From Perkinsus marinus ATCC 50983 (lineage: Eukaryota > Perkinsozoa > Perkinsida > Perkinsidae): 64,000 nt of DNA. Under the pieces are notes generated by a model that saw nothing but the letters and a program-made list of their open reading frames with translations, had not been told where the DNA came from and ran no database searches. The DNA lies in the NCBI RefSeq assembly GCF_000006405.1, contig NW_003216064.1:419856-483855 (forward strand), read 5' to 3'. Shown in pieces: positions 10,617 to 22,465 of this stretch. The position numbers were made by a program, and so were the translations under genes. Each line of letters opens with the position of its first letter. Positions within the stretch are counted from its first letter, which is position 1.

Positions 10617-11583
10617 ATGCCTGATACCACACCACCCATTCCTCCTATCTTCCTCATCCGACACGGCCAGTCAGAAGCTAACGTGGCTAACTTGATCGTC
10701 AGCAATCCCGAGGTCGGCTGTAAGGCCTATGGCCTGACGGGCGCTGGGCGGGAACAGGTCAAGGCTTCTGCTAGGGCTTTCCTCAGTCAATACAAGGGTG
10801 CCTCGATGGAGGTAGGGAGGAGGGCACAAACTTATCGTCATTTTTGCTCTGTTGTTTATCAGATGGAAATAGTGTCATCAGATTTCCTGCGTACCAGGGA
10901 AACGGCTGAGGTCTTTGCCAGTGTTGTGGGGTTCCCTAAAGACAAGATACAGTTCGACACTAGATTGCGAGAGAGATTCTTTGGAAGTATTGACATGACC
11001 TCGGATGGATCCTATGCGAAGGTGTGGCAGAGGGATGCCCATCATGAGAGCCTCGAGGACTTCAATGCAGAGGAACCTGATAGTGTCGCTGCTAGGAGTC
11101 TGGCTGTCTTGAAGGAACACATAAAGGTGATACATGGATTTAGGGTTGAATTAGTATCGATGATAATAGTGAGAGTAGTGGTAGTAGTAATGGTGAACGC
11201 AGTGAGGAAATTGTCGTGGTAGTAGGAGTAGCTATAGGCGATAGAGGAAGTAGTCACGGTTGTATCAGTGGACGTAGCAAGAATAGTGATGGTAGTGATA
11301 CGGGTAGTCGGAAGAAGGCTGGTGATGGGGACAGTTTGATTTAGGAGCACGGCATATCCAGTCGTATTTCTGGACCAGATAGTCGTCGTAGTAAACGTTG
11401 TATGTTTCTTTTGCTCCTCAGACTGGCAGTAAGGCACTTGTATTGGTCACACACGGTGATGTGATGCAGATCCTCCAAACTACACTGCTAGGGTTCAAGC
11501 CCTATCAATACAGGACCGCTGTAGATAATGTGAACCAAGGCGAGCTTAGACGGGTTGACCCCAAGATATCCATAACAGAGTGA
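10617..11583 (+). CDS. histidine-phosphatase (phosphoglycerate mutase family) protein
   Basis: The N terminus carries the family signature FLIRHGQSEAN (RHG with the phospho-accepting His) and LTGAGREQVKAS. A middle segment SSDFLRTRETAEVF matches the conserved SxxxRxxxTA motif, followed by an LRERFFGSID stretch. The last exon has VLVTHGDVMQIL, holding the second catalytic His. Exon 1 ends at 11126 (phase 0) and the last exon begins at 11422; the 295-bp intron is rich in GTAGTAGT-like repeats. A 51-bp stretch at 10812-10862 has GT and AG ends and probably is a second intron that keeps frame. The start was put at 10617 because the Met lies just before the family motif. Members act on small phosphate esters or phosphoproteins; the substrate cannot be told. 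Confidence 0.85.
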
Positions 11584-12661
11584 TACTTCCTACTGTCCAG
11601 TTTCTTCTCACTCCCTTTAAAGCACTGAGTCTGTCAATGCAGGGCATCAGCACTCTCCTCGCTACAGCATGTTATGCCCAATGTCGAGTGAACCTGTGAC
11701 AACGGTTCGATCATCATCATCATCGACTGTTGATGAGGAAAGGGGGAGGGGTATGTTACTTCAGCAGAGGCCTATTATCCCTGGTTGAGTAGGTTGCTAG
11801 TAACACTACTGTCACAGTAGTACAGCACTGGCGGTTGACCACTACCACTACCGTACTGGACACAACAGTAGTCCTGTGGTGTTCAGGGGCAGACGACTGG
11901 TCACTGGAGACAACGTGAGAGCATAGAGCATGTCGTCGGTAAGCATGATGAGTGGAACCGGATGCTGAGTGATATTCTGACACAGCTTTGCTCAATGGGA
12001 GACATCGGGCTCAAGTGCCTGAGGTCACCCATCTCAGCCGTCTTAGGTTGCTTATCCAGGCCACCATTCTGCACACTGGTCTGTCCTCGGACTGCCGAGA
12101 GTTTCAGCCAGTTTTCTAGATCTTTCTAAAGCATTGATGTAGTGTTAGTTCTGAGGTGAATACATCTTCCTGCTGACTGCTGGGTGATGCCGCTGACTCG
12201 ACTACCTCTCGAGTTGCTAACTAGGGGTGAGGGTAGCTGAGGCAGATCCTGTTGACATCACGAACTGAGCACTATTCCTGGCAGATAGGACCTCCGGAAA
12301 TGTGGTAGAGTTGCGGAAGTCGCTGTAGGAAAATTTATACTACGAATGCCCCCGTCGGAGCTCCAAGAGAAACTCCGGCGATATCGACATCGACTTGAAT
12401 CGGAGTGTCCAGTAGGGAGCTTCTCATCGGAAGGCCACAACTCGTGATTGTCATTAGCATGCATTCTATGAGAGCCGTCCGAGACGGTCTACAGTCGATG
12501 CTCGAGCCTCTCTGGACAGCAATGTGAGGGAAACGCTATGATTTGTCGTGAACTCCTCTATATGAAGGACTTCCCTTATGAAGTAACAGCGTCAGGGGGA
12601 GGAGGCCTGAAGGCTCCTCGTGAGACGATAAGAGGTTAGATGATCTAGGAGGAGTCCTGTG
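11584..12661. other. intergenic, no gene recognised
   Basis: About 1.1 kb without a protein-like frame of useful length. It has short simple runs such as repeated TCA near 11711 and ACTACCACTACC near 11840. It separates the histidine-phosphatase gene from the next plus-strand gene. Confidence 0.4.
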
Positions 12662-13566
12662 ATGCAATCACCCACAGACTTTGAGGCTCGGGTGTATGAG
12701 GCTGCCCTCCATCGATCGTGGCAGAGTACACCGAGAAGGAAAAGAGAGAACCGGAGCAACACTCCATCATTCCCAGAGTCGGTTAGTTATTGCTAGTGTT
12801 GAAATATATGGTCGCTTTCCTCGGCTGAGTTCAGGAGTTTCCTCACTGATTATGTAATTCCGATATGAAGTCGGATAGAAATGTGTTGGTCCGAACAACA
12901 ATTTCTCTAAATTTTCGTACCGTCACCAATACATGAAGTTGACTCTGCGCATATTCTCCAACACTGGTCATTGCAGTTTGCCACAAACGGAGGAGGCCTC
13001 GGGTCGGCAAGCGAAGGATTTCGGTGAAGTGGATCCTCCTAGAATGGAAGTCGACATGGTGCACAGACGACGGCGACGGACAGCTCATAGTGGCATGTGA
13101 GCATTCAGCTCCTCCGAATGAATAGTCTCCTTCTTCCTGAAGGCTACATGACACAGTCGGTGAGAAGAGGTCTTTGCATCGCAGCATGTCCATGGGTGGA
13201 ATTGAGGTGGATAATGTGAAACGCCAACGTCGAGGATCTGTACTAAGCCGTGAAAAGCTCCCGGTGAGCAGTGACGCGTCTTAGGAGGGACATGCGGTAC
13301 TGTGGCAGGAGTGGCTAGACGAAGCGAAGGAGAATGCTGGTGGGCCGTCCATCGTGGGAGAGCATCATGATCTCTTGTTAACAGGTTGGGTCTGGAGTAG
13401 CGTCTCCCAGTTTGGGAGGAAACTGAAGAGCCGCGCTGATCAACTGCTTGGGGAAGTCTCACGAGTGTTGGATTCTGATAACGACATGTCGCCCGATACA
13501 GTTTCGGCTCGTCAGTTGCGACAACTCAAGAGATATCACGCTACCTCAGTGGGTGTCGCAGAATGA
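12662..13566 (+). CDS. unrecognised multi-exon protein with basic and Ser-rich segments
   Basis: I do not recognise a family. Exon 1 (12662-12781) starts MQSPTDFEARVYEAALHRSW and ends at a GTTAGT donor. The next intron holds a copy of the dispersed AT-rich repeat. Later exons read TEEASGRQAKDFGEVD, a run of Arg (HRRRRRTAHSG), KRSLHRSMSMGGIEVD, RGSVLSREKLP, then after another short intron EWLDEAKENAGG, GWVWSSVSQFGRKLKSR, ADQLLGEVSRVLDSDND, and a TGA at 13564. The last part looks helical. Ser-Arg contexts such as RRGSV and KRSLHRSMS resemble basophilic kinase sites, which is only inference. The join of exon 1 to exon 2 is uncertain in phase; the downstream joins keep frame. Confidence 0.6.
12795..12970 (+). 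repeat. dispersed AT-rich repeat, intron copy A
   Basis: An intron-located segment sharing ordered blocks with 17048-17200 and, inverted, with 33535-33705 and 36425-36620. Blocks include GCTTTCCTCGGCTGAG, TTTCCTCACTGATTATG, TTGGTCCGAACAACA, CCGTCACCAAT and GAAGTTGACTCTGCGCATAT. No terminal repeats or coding capacity are seen. Confidence 0.6.
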
Positions 13567-14430
13567 TATTTCGATGACCGGATATTCAATAGGTGCCTCC
13601 ACGGGTTCGTCGTCGAGAGTGATGGTGTGCAGTTGACAGACTCATACATGAATGCAGCCACGTTGAGGACATCTCATGAGTGTTGTTTTCGAGTAGAGTG
13701 GGATGAGTTGCTGATAGAGCGACGAGTGTCGCATAGGGAGCTTGATAAATAATGACGTCACGAAACCCGAAGTCGACCACCAGCATGCTTCCGTAGCATA
13801 GTCCTCATCAGTGTTGTCTACTAACCTACGACATCAGCTAACCGAGTTGACGTGTGAAAATCGTGAATTCGTCCCGAATCGAGAATCGCACAGGGCAGAG
13901 TCGTCTGAATAAACCTGGACGGTAGAAGTAATTCCTGTATTTCTTCAACCAGCCCAGCCACAATCAGTGCCGAAGTCTCAAACTCGTTTATTCGCAGGTC
14001 GACTGTGTAACACCATAAGTAGTGGACAATCCTAACGGCTCCCGCCTTTTCATGAAGACGGGAGGGCACATGCCAATACGAAGCAGTTGTAGAGATGTAT
14101 TGTATAGGAACCACACTCGAAAAATGAACCACAGTGTGTTACATCTTCTTGAGTGCTGCCATTTTTTAAGTATTTATAGGATAGGATGTGTGCCTCATGT
14201 AAGTCAGGAATGCCAACCTGAGAGTCTTGTCAAGGGTAGGTTCGGCGCTACTCAACAACGCAACCGACATAGTCGTGACAACGAACATGATTCGAACAAT
14301 GTCGATGCAGTGTGACAGCAGATCGACGCGGGTTACACCTTGAACGGCCGCGCCCGTTGATGTTGCCACCGCGAACGCACCTGAAAGGCTGCTGAGATAG
14401 TGGGGACTGATGAAGCTAGATCGACCTCAC
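13567..14430. other. convergent intergenic region, weak minus-strand frame
   Basis: It lies between the 3' ends of the plus-strand gene ending at 13566 and the minus-strand EFHC-like gene ending at 14431. A minus-strand frame at 13821-14132 has some protein-like texture (ALIVAGLVEEIQELLLP) and another follows at 13586-13786, but no start, splice pattern or family could be made out. I treat the region as non-genic with low certainty. Confidence 0.3.
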
Positions 14431-17400
14431 CTATCGGGTAGTAATGTGGTCATGATAGGTAGCGACGATGGCCTTGGTGAACTCAACGAACGGCACTTGC
14501 GTGAGATCAACGGGTTCATCGCTCTCGGGAGTCATCACGAAGCTGAGGAGAATTTTCAGCCAACCGAGGGATCACACACGCGAACTCACCACACACAGCG
14601 ATCAATCTCTTCTTGATCGAAGGGAAAACCGAAGCGGAGTAAGGCGAGTCGAATTTGAGTGGTATCAGTCTTCTGGTTGTCCGACACTCCTGACATACAT
14701 CCGCTGCCTCGAGACGCTCACGTTGCTGATTTACTGCAAAGTTCTTTGATAAGTCGGTGGGACATCGTCGGATGTTTGTAGAAGACATCCCCGACCTCTC
14801 GGACGGCACGACGGATCTTGGCGGTCTCCGCGGCCTCAACCGACTGACGACAATAGGAGTTACAAAATTTACAGCATATGTTCGACCTACCCTGCAGGCG
14901 GCTGCTGCGGCATAGTCCTTATCTCCTTTGAGCAAAGATGGTTTCCTCGGTTGAGGCTCCCCTGCATAACCCTTATAGTCAGGTTCCAGTACAGCATCAC
15001 AGAACTCGTTGTAGCTAAGATTCGATCGGTGACTTCGGAGAGATGAGCAGCACCAGCAGCCTACGAGATGTGGCCATCCTTGTTGGTATCAAAGGCCCTC
15101 AAAATGGCGGTCGCGTCAGTCTGGTTGAGTTGGAAGCCATGATTCGCGAGCACCTCTCTAACTTCGTCCACTGAAGTAACAATCACAAGCCTCGCGCTTT
15201 GTCACCCTTCTCATCGCCTCACATGTGATGACGCCGTTGTGGTCCTTGTCGATGCGCCGGAAGATATCCCGTACGCGTGGGAATTGTTGCAGCAGATTCT
15301 CACGCAACTTGGGAATGATAGTGCTGAGATCAGACCTGAGGCCAAATCCATGATGGTAACTCAAAGACCGTGACGTTACTCCTGATCAGGGACCACCGCG
15401 CGATCCTCGTCCTCGACGACGAGCTGGACATCGGGGTGAGCCTTGGCGAAGTACTTGCGGGTGTAACTGCCGAGACAACTACCATCCAACCAGTGTGGGA
15501 GATCAGCCTCACTCATCACAACCGGTCATGATGAAGCTGTGATTGAACACTATCACAGTTTTCCCTGGTATCAGGTCAAGAGGGCTCATCAAGCGACCTG
15601 ACCATGTGCCAAAGGATCCCGACCGTGCGAGCTCAGTCCCTACCTGTCGTCTCGTTGAGGTAGGTTCCATTCTCCAAGAATTTCCCTGTAACGATACCGA
15701 GATTTCTCTGCGGGGGCTCGTGGATGGACAGAGTGTCGTCACATAGTTGATAATTGAATACGAACCTAATCAGTGGGATCACGACCGAGCTGTGGCCAAG
15801 CCTTACCTTCGACTCACGTCTTCAGGCTCGGGGTTAGAGAACTTCGCCGAGAACCGCAGCACTTTACCTGTAATACAAACATGAACAGTAAAAATGTCAT
15901 CGCCAGGGATCGAACCGTCGTTGATGAGGAGCTTATGCATGTCCTTCCTAGGGACCTTGGGCACAAGGCTGAAGACCGATCCCATGGAGTCGTCCCATGA
16001 TCCGTATCCAGTGTATGGCGGAGTCGGTGGACGAGGGACGGTCTTTTCTGGCAGTCGGACGTCTCGCTTCGGAGCGAGCTCAACTGACGAGGAAACTCCT
16101 GGAACCGATGACGAGACTTCCTGGCGGTACTTCCGATGCTTTTGAAGTACTCCCGCGTGAAGGCATCCGCGTCGTATATGAACAGATCGTTATTGACCTA
16201 GAACAGTTTCATCGACTTGGTGAATCGGTCACCCTAAGGATACCAGGCGTATGGTCTGTCCAACATAGAGGTCCTGAACCTTATAGAAGCAGCCCGAGGG
16301 GGGGACAGGGTCACAAGGACCATGAACCGGTACGCCACCTGAGCGAAGAATTGCCGTATGGGTCTGTTGAGGACAGAGGCTACCTTTGGCAACACGGCCG
16401 CGCTTGAAGAATACGGGGAAACTGTCTCGGCCACAATTAAGAGGATATCTACAGATCGGCACGGGATAGTGTTTCGAATAGGTTCGGATCGGAGTGGTAC
16501 TGTTCTCTAATTTCAATGGTATCATCACTGAGGAAGTAGAAGATGGTGAACGGTCTCCTCTCGTACTGTTCAGTCTTGAGGTCATCCATAACGGCATAGA
16601 AGCGGCACACCTGTCCCAGATTAACAGCTACATCAACAGCGACTGACTGAACGTACCTTGCGGTCGTTCTCTAAAAACTGCTGCAATCGATCATTGGGCA
16701 GGACCCCGCCCAGCATAGCCTCCCTATAGATCTTCTCATAAGTGCCTACCCAAGATGAATGCCTATGAGCAGCATTATTAGGGATCCTACGGGGCATGGC
16801 CGTTTCGGTGACCATTGCCTCCTTCTTGACGAGCGCGAAGTAATCATCTGGTATTTCCGTGTTGGGAGCCTGCTCAGTCTTCAAGACCTGATATGGTGCT
16901 ATCTCAAATGCGTAGCTCAGCTGCACGAGTTACATTTTCATAGTAACTCCGAGTGAACGCATCTACTGCTGTGATTTGTATGACCTTACCGTAGATGTTG
17001 ATGGTTTCGCCGACTTTCTGAGGAGAAGCAACAACCAATGCTAGAGGAACAAATATTCGCTTCCCTCAACTGAGCTCAAGAGGTTCTTCACTAACTATAG
17101 AAGAGAAATAATCTCCCAAAATTTGTGACAGCATATGAAGTGCACATTTTCTCGCACTGAATAGAACGTCCGAAGCGACAACGAGATTCTATCCTTACCA
17201 AATCTTGAGCTACGATGAAGCCGTTGCCGTTACTCGTCGGAATTCTACAAGAAAATCGTTCGAGTCGTAGTTGCATAGACCAGTTGGACGCCACCTGTGG
17301 CGTTTGAGGAGCATGCCCTGGCTGAGACCACTGTTATCTTGTCGGGGCTCACTCGCGTGCATAGTGTCATCCTCTGAGAACACCTCGACATACCCGATTC

Positions 17401-17871
17401 ATGCACCGACCAGTGAACGTACCGAGGTAGTAGTAGAGGATGCAGGGTCTGATGCGATAGTTCTCCAAGTTGGACTCCACAACGGCTTCCTTATAGTATC
17501 CGAAGAACCTGCATCACAACACATTCTATTTCGGCTCACTTCACAAGACCCACCTCAGGACATGTCGATCCAGAGCGTCCCAAGCCGGGAGCTGCTCGGT
17601 GTCCGGTACCCCATTGGGAGCGATATAGACGTCATGTGTGGTAGACTTGGGCAATGCCTCGCCATCCCGCCAGCCCTCGGGGGCCCTCGGGACCTGATCG
17701 GTCGGGATGTCTGACGTTCATAAGGCTGAGGTGCTCACTTCGACCAGCTTCGGCCTCTCTCTATTGAAGATGCTCTTCTCGATACGCTGACCGTTATCGA
17801 AGCCCCATGACTGGTGGACGTGATGATTCACTCGGTCCACCTGAACCCAGATTACAGGGAGGTTCAACCAT
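14431..17871 (-). CDS. EFHC1/Rib72-like protein: three DM10 domains and EF-hands
   Basis: Reconstructed over more than ten exons joined by 44-52 base GT-AG introns that keep frame. DM10-1 shows WDALDRHVLRFFGYYKEAV, NYRIRPCILYYYLEDDT, NSGLSQGMLLKRHR and later GETINIYGKVIQITAVDAF. DM10-2 shows FLENDRKVCRFYAV, FYFLSDDTIEIREQYPLN, GRDSFPVFFKRGR and FIYDADAFTREYF. DM10-3 shows DGKVLRFSAKFSNP, DDTLSIHEPPQRN, GIVTGKFLENG and IPGKTVIVFNHSF. EF-hand-like loops DKDHNGVITLDE and DTNKDGHIS follow. The C-terminal exons (FGFPFDQEEIDRC, VPFVEFTKAIVAT) end at a TAG at 14431. EFHC1/Rib72 proteins sit inside doublet microtubules of cilia and bind calcium. The N-terminal exon (SWGFDNGQRIEKS) is less certain in phase, so the start near 17871 is soft. 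The intron near 17050 holds repeat copy B. Confidence 0.88.
17048..17200 (+). repeat. dispersed AT-rich repeat, intron copy B
   Basis: Lies in an intron of the EFHC-like gene, antisense to that gene. Shared blocks with copy A in the same plus orientation are GCTTCCCTCAACTGAGCTCA, TTCTTCACTAACTATAG, TTTGTGACAGCATATGAAG and GCACATTTTCTCG. It is diverged by roughly a third from copy A. Confidence 0.55.
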
Positions 17872-18161
17872 GACGATACAGCTCACAAGAGCGACACATT
17901 TCCCCAGGAATCGGCTACATTAGTAATAGGAAGACCCCGATCATGAAAACTCAAGCTGGCGATCAGCAGAGCCTACCTTAGGTTGGTAGCCAGGCAGATT
18001 GGGGAGCTCAACCTTAGAGGCCATAGGGTGACAGTAGAGGAGTCGGAGTTGACTTTAAAAACTGATGAACAGTTGGAGTTAACGCAAGAGCTCCCAAAGC
18101 TGTTGTTGATAACAACAAATGTGGTGGATTGCATGCATGTCGTGATACGACAAAGCGTCGA

Positions 18162-18948
18162 CTATTTCGTGATGAACACTTGTTCACCAACAAAAGCCTC
18201 GCAATTCTCACACCGATGAGTCGCCTCTTGGCAGCTATCACAACATAGAGGTAGCAGAGATACTGGGAAGAACAGCACCAACAGAATCGCCATGCAAATA
18301 TATGTACCTACACAAGCTCTTGCATGGTAAAGAAAACGGCGTCAACTTACCGCATGAACGTTCGTGCGTGACAACTGTCGGTCCCGAATGTCCACACACC
18401 GGGCAATGAAGGTCAAAAGGTTCATGCCCCGGGTCCGTTCTTGGGAAGACATCCTCTTTGGTCGCCCCATAACTGTCGTCAGTGCCGACCAAGAGCCTGG
18501 TCTCCTCCGTATCCGAGCCAGTCACAGCGCGATCTCGAGCATCATCTGCAATCTCGATTACTTCATCATCGCTATTCGGATTGAAATCTTGCGGTACCAA
18601 GCCCTCGATTTGGACCCGCAGGCCCTTTGGCTCAGCTGCACTAGACTGATCGTCACCGTTCGCCTCAACGCTAATGGGATCCTCAACCTCAGCGGTCGCG
18701 CCAATTTCGTTTTGTTTCTCTCGCCCTGGCAAAGCGGCTTCAGGTTCGTCGACTATTTCCTGCCAAGGATTGGGTGTGAGGGGATCCACGGCTGAACCTT
18801 CGTCGTCGTCGCCTCCCTCCTCCTCGTGCGGTAAGTCCCCCTGTGCGTTAGCTGACAATTGTTGACTCTGTTGTCGTCTTTTTGATCTCCTTTTATACCG
18901 TCCTTTGGACGCGTTAGTGGGAGCTGGTTGTGTTTCTGTAGGTTCCAT
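18162..18948 (-). CDS. LITAF-domain protein with long acidic N terminus
   Basis: Two exons: 18351-18948 and a 146-base exon 18162-18307, intron phase 1. The N-terminal 180 residues are polar with a basic patch (KGRYKRRSKRRQQSQQ) followed by acidic stretches (HEEEGGDDDEG). The C-terminal LITAF domain has LHCPVCGHSGPTVVTHE, a membrane-inserting hydrophobic stretch (CMAILLVLFFPVSLLPLCC) and the second metal-binding knuckle HRCENCEAFVGEQ. LITAF domains bind zinc and attach to the cytosolic face of endosomal or lysosomal membranes. It is the last of three tandem copies and at 247 residues more than twice the length of its neighbours. Confidence 0.88.
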
Positions 18949-19509
18949 TATGGCAACCGAATTCAGCGGACTAAAGAGACCAATTCAGAGGAGGACTTTC
19001 CCCATCAACTGTACCGCCCACAAGTGACAACACAGCGAAGCTCGCAAGCCTATGCAAGAATGACATTGTTTATAGACACATGACTAACATGTGATGTAGG
19101 CTGTCTGGTCAACTAAGGCTGTGTTAACATGGTCAGCTTCTCGAAACCTGTGACAGAAAAAGGGGAGTTCGAAATACCGAGAACATAGAGAGAAGTAGAA
19201 TCGAAGAGAACATACACACGAACCTGACCAATCGACTATAGAAAATTACCACGGTCGACTTAGGGACGACTCCCCTCAAAGGAAACGATGCTCAACATTG
19301 CATGAGCGTGTGAATAACCGAGATTAGGAGGGTACGGTACCATACCAGTCTGAGGTTGTCATGGACCAGGAAATAAGGACCGTCTTGCGTGATCGATAAA
19401 TACACCAAGGCTTCCCTCGAACTCAATACGCAACGGAATGGACAACAACTATCATGCCGGTGACTCACAAGTGATCTGATACGGCCTCGGGCACAACGAG
19501 CGGAGCGAT
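18949..19509. other. intergenic, upstream of a LITAF gene
   Basis: About 560 bases between two same-strand LITAF genes, holding no convincing frame. It must contain the promoter of the 18162-18948 gene and the 3' end of the next copy, but no specific signal was recognised. Confidence 0.4.
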
Positions 19510-19899
19510 CTAAGAAGTGATGAACACTTTCTCACCGACCTTGCGATTGCAATTGGCGCATGAATGGTCCGCCTGCTGACATGAATCACAGCAGCAAGGC
19601 AACCAGGCAAGAGGGAAGCACACTAGGGCGAGAATAGCGACGCAGATCCATGAACCTGATCGAAGCCACTTTAGCTAAGCTAGCCGTGGTCACACAAGTC
19701 TTAGCCTACCAGCGCTGACCTTATGCTCGACGTTAGTGGTAGTAGTAGCCTTGCAATAAGGACAAGTGATAGTCGTTGGATCGTCGGAGAAGAACATGTT
19801 GGCCATAGGCACTGGGGCGGTCGGGGCCACTGCGGGCTGGGGGGCAGTAGCGTTGTACGTCTGTGACTGGATGAAAGGCTTGCCTTCGTCAGCAGACAT
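19510..19899 (-). CDS. LITAF-domain protein, middle copy
   Basis: Two exons, 19710-19899 and 19510-19655 (146 bases), intron phase 1, 111 residues. The N terminus is Pro/Ala-rich (APQPAVAPTAPVPMANM), as in LITAF proteins that bind adaptor WW or ESCRT partners. The domain reads ITCPYCKATTTTNVEHKVSA, then a hydrophobic segment (ICVAILALVCFPLAWLPCCC), DSCQQADHSCANCNRKVGEK and FITS before the stop. The second exon closely resembles that of the copy at 20040-20389, so the two probably arose by a fairly recent tandem duplication. Confidence 0.9.
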
Positions 19900-20039
19900 T
19901 GGGGGCTTGGGAAAATACGGCTGAAACCGATCAAGCAGCGGTGGTTACCACCCCATGCAGAACAAAGAGCGAGACTGAGTACCATCATCAGCACAGAAGA
20001 GGCATGGGAATCACACAGTCGTGGGCACAGGTTGTTTTA

Positions 20040-20389
20040 TCAACTGGTGATGAATACTTTCTCGCCGACCTTGGCGTTGCAATGGGTGCACTTATGGTCA
20101 GCCTGTTGGCAGTCTTTGCAGCAACAGGGTAACCAGGCCAGAGGGAAGAAGATGATGGCCAGTATGGCAACACATATCCACGAACCTGTAGGGGGATGAA
20201 CGGAGTGGTGATAACAGCAGGCGTAGACTCACCAGCGCTGATCTTATGGTCAACCTTGGTCGGACCAGTGTACTGGCAGAAAGGGCATTTCACCGTTGCA
20301 GGGTCGTGCTCGAAGTACACTCCAGCCATAGGGGCGGGAGGGGCGAGGTCTGCCTGGGGGTTGAGGGGCTTGGTCTCTCCGTTGGACAT
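20040..20389 (-). CDS. LITAF-domain protein, first copy
   Basis: Two exons, 20233-20389 and 20040-20185 (again 146 bases), same phase-1 intron after KISAG, 100 residues. The N terminus has PPAPMAGVYFEHDP; the first knuckle is KCPFCQYTGPTKVDHK; the hydrophobic stretch is ICVAILAIIFFPLAWLPCCC; the second knuckle is DCQQADHKCTHCNAKVGEK. All four zinc-binding Cys pairs and the membrane loop are present, so it should be a working member. It would sit on endosome-type membranes. The identical exon 2 length and intron position across three genes show tandem descent. Confidence 0.9.
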
Positions 20390-20978
20390 GGGGTAGGTAA
20401 GAAGATACTACGGGGTATATTGGAATGGATTTAACAGCATAAGCACAGGCCTAACTTGTGCGGTCCGATCGATGGGGAATCCGCAGCATCCAGGGTACTA
20501 CTAGTAACCTGGTCAGGTCGGAGTGTGGCCGTCTCAGAGAAATGTTACAGGGGCCGTCAGAAAGTGCGGAATCCCAACTGGGGTGAGTTCATAACCAATC
20601 GTCGACCGCGGAAATCATTGATCGTGCGTTGGTCGTAGTTGTCGCGTCATGACTAAGTGCGTTGAGGAAACGCAAGATGTGCAAGATTGTTTTCCCCTTC
20701 TGCACAAGTTGACTCTCTCTTGCTCCTTGGCATCCAAGATGATTGAGAGACCATCATTTTCCCGGAGGGGACCGCACAGGTAAGTCGCCGAATCGCTATC
20801 ATAACGGGCTCAACAAAATGGTCGTTGGACTGGCGAGTTTCTAATCGTCCGATAGTAGCAGAAAACGCCGTAGTAGGCAAAACCACTGAACTTAATACGT
20901 TCATTGTGTATTACAAGAACATAATGAGATCAGTAACCGTCTCGTAGGTCCAGCGCTCCCCCTCCCTGTTCGCTTCAA
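20390..20978. other. divergent promoter region, no gene recognised
   Basis: It lies between the minus-strand LITAF gene (start 20389) and a plus-strand gene starting at 20979, so it should hold two divergent promoters. A minus-strand frame at 20653-20904 is open but lacks convincing composition or splice partners. Confidence 0.35.
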
Positions 20979-21765
20979 ATGATGTCTTCAACAGTGCCCT
21001 CGGACTATCTCAATGAGCACTGTAACATGATCACTGTTCGCGACATCGCGACAGGACCAACCCACCACCAAACTAGTGACACTCGGTCTCGTTTTGGCCG
21101 ATGGTTTTCGAGATTCATCTGCGGTGGTAGCAGTCGATCGGCTCTATACGGATCTCCTAACGCCTACCATCCTGTCAACACTTCACGAGCTCCCTTGTCG
21201 CGCCGCGTTCGACATCGACAAAGCTTGCAAGCGGTAGCTCCTGTGAAGGGCCCTCAAGTGCTTAGGAGTGTAATAAGGCAGTAGAGGAATACATAGGCAG
21301 TCGTAGCTATTCAGGTGACGTTTGACGGCCCTAAGACTTCTGCCCATACGAGTGTTTACGTACCACCAATTTCCAATTTTCCTAGACGATCTAATACCAC
21401 TGTACAGAGGCACGCTGAGCCTTCTTTCTTCAAGGTAAGTGCGGTTCAGTCACGGGTGGTCTAAGGAATTCGAATGTCTCACAGTCGGCACGTTCGGCGT
21501 CCATCATGAATTCCGAACGAAACACTTCCACTCGTTCACAGGACCGAGCGCCCCGGCACTGCAATAAGGAGGTAATAATTGCCGACTGGATATTCCAAAA
21601 TTTTTTTTTCGGAAAAAAATTTGCAGCGATGAAATTTTGGGACGTACACTTCGAGAAGATCTTCATGATGGTGTAAAAGTCATTTCCCAATCTCGATGAA
21701 ATTTCTGGTTTCAGCTGAACCAAGAAGTCAAAAGCCAGGGCTTGATGGCATCTGTGTTGTCTTAG
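20979..21765 (+). CDS. unrecognised basic, Ser/Arg-rich protein, four exons
   Basis: I do not recognise a family. Four exons all join in phase 0: 20979-21269, 21315-21434, 21485-21571 and 21715-21765, giving about 182 residues. Visible stretches are MMSSTVPSDYLNEHCNMITV, SRFGRWFSRFICGGSSRSAL, SRRVRHRQSLQAVAPVK, VTFDGPKTSAHTSVYVPP, NFPRRSNTTVQRHAEP, SARSASIMNSERNTSTRS and a final LNQEVKSQGLMASVLS. The protein is rich in Ser, Arg, Pro and Thr and is probably largely disordered. The third intron (21572-21714) is AT-rich with long T and A runs. Consistent phase and protein-like codons support the model; function is unknown. Confidence 0.6.
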
Positions 21766-22465
21766 GGGAGGTCGCAGGGACAGTTGGAGACGAGAGAGAT
21801 TCTCCGGTCGATGGCGAAATTGGCGGATAAGCGACGCCTTGCAGGGCAGCATGTATATAGGCATGGGCGTTTGGTATGTACTGGCCTTAGCAAGAAGGAT
21901 CTCGATCGTGCTAAGGTATTATAGTCATAACTCATCAACAATAAAATACGATCGAATCTCAATTGAGATCTTGGGAATGTTATCAACGACCGTTCGTCTC
22001 ATCACGAGCTCGTCGTGGAAGCTCTCGACACTGCCGGTAGATCTGCGATGCCCATCAATGCGAACGAATATCTCACTACTCAAAAAAGATTAAAAAAATT
22101 CTGCGCAGTCGAATGCCGTAATAGTGTTATAACAAGACACAGAACGTCTTGAGAACTGAACATGAAAATTCTGAGAGGGCGAACTCAGGCCTTGGGACTT
22201 TGCTCAGTTGCGAATCGTAGTATTTCTCCTCCTGCTGCCCTCTCGAGACTAGCTGGTCCAGTGTGTCGTGACTGTCATGTATTGTCATTCAGATAAGAGT
22301 ACTTCTAGGTAGGAGCTACCCTTGGTTGGCTACTAACTGTACAGGCAGTATTACGGGTAGTTCTGGTCGAACAGCCACCACCACTACACCAGGGGGAAGC
22401 TTTCTTGAGTAACAACACTAATCAACATACTTGGCTTCGTCGTCTGAATTTCGGCTAAGTGTGGT
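21766..22465. other. intergenic, no gene recognised
   Basis: About 700 bases with only short frames on either strand. Nothing repeated elsewhere in the window was noticed here. Confidence 0.35.
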
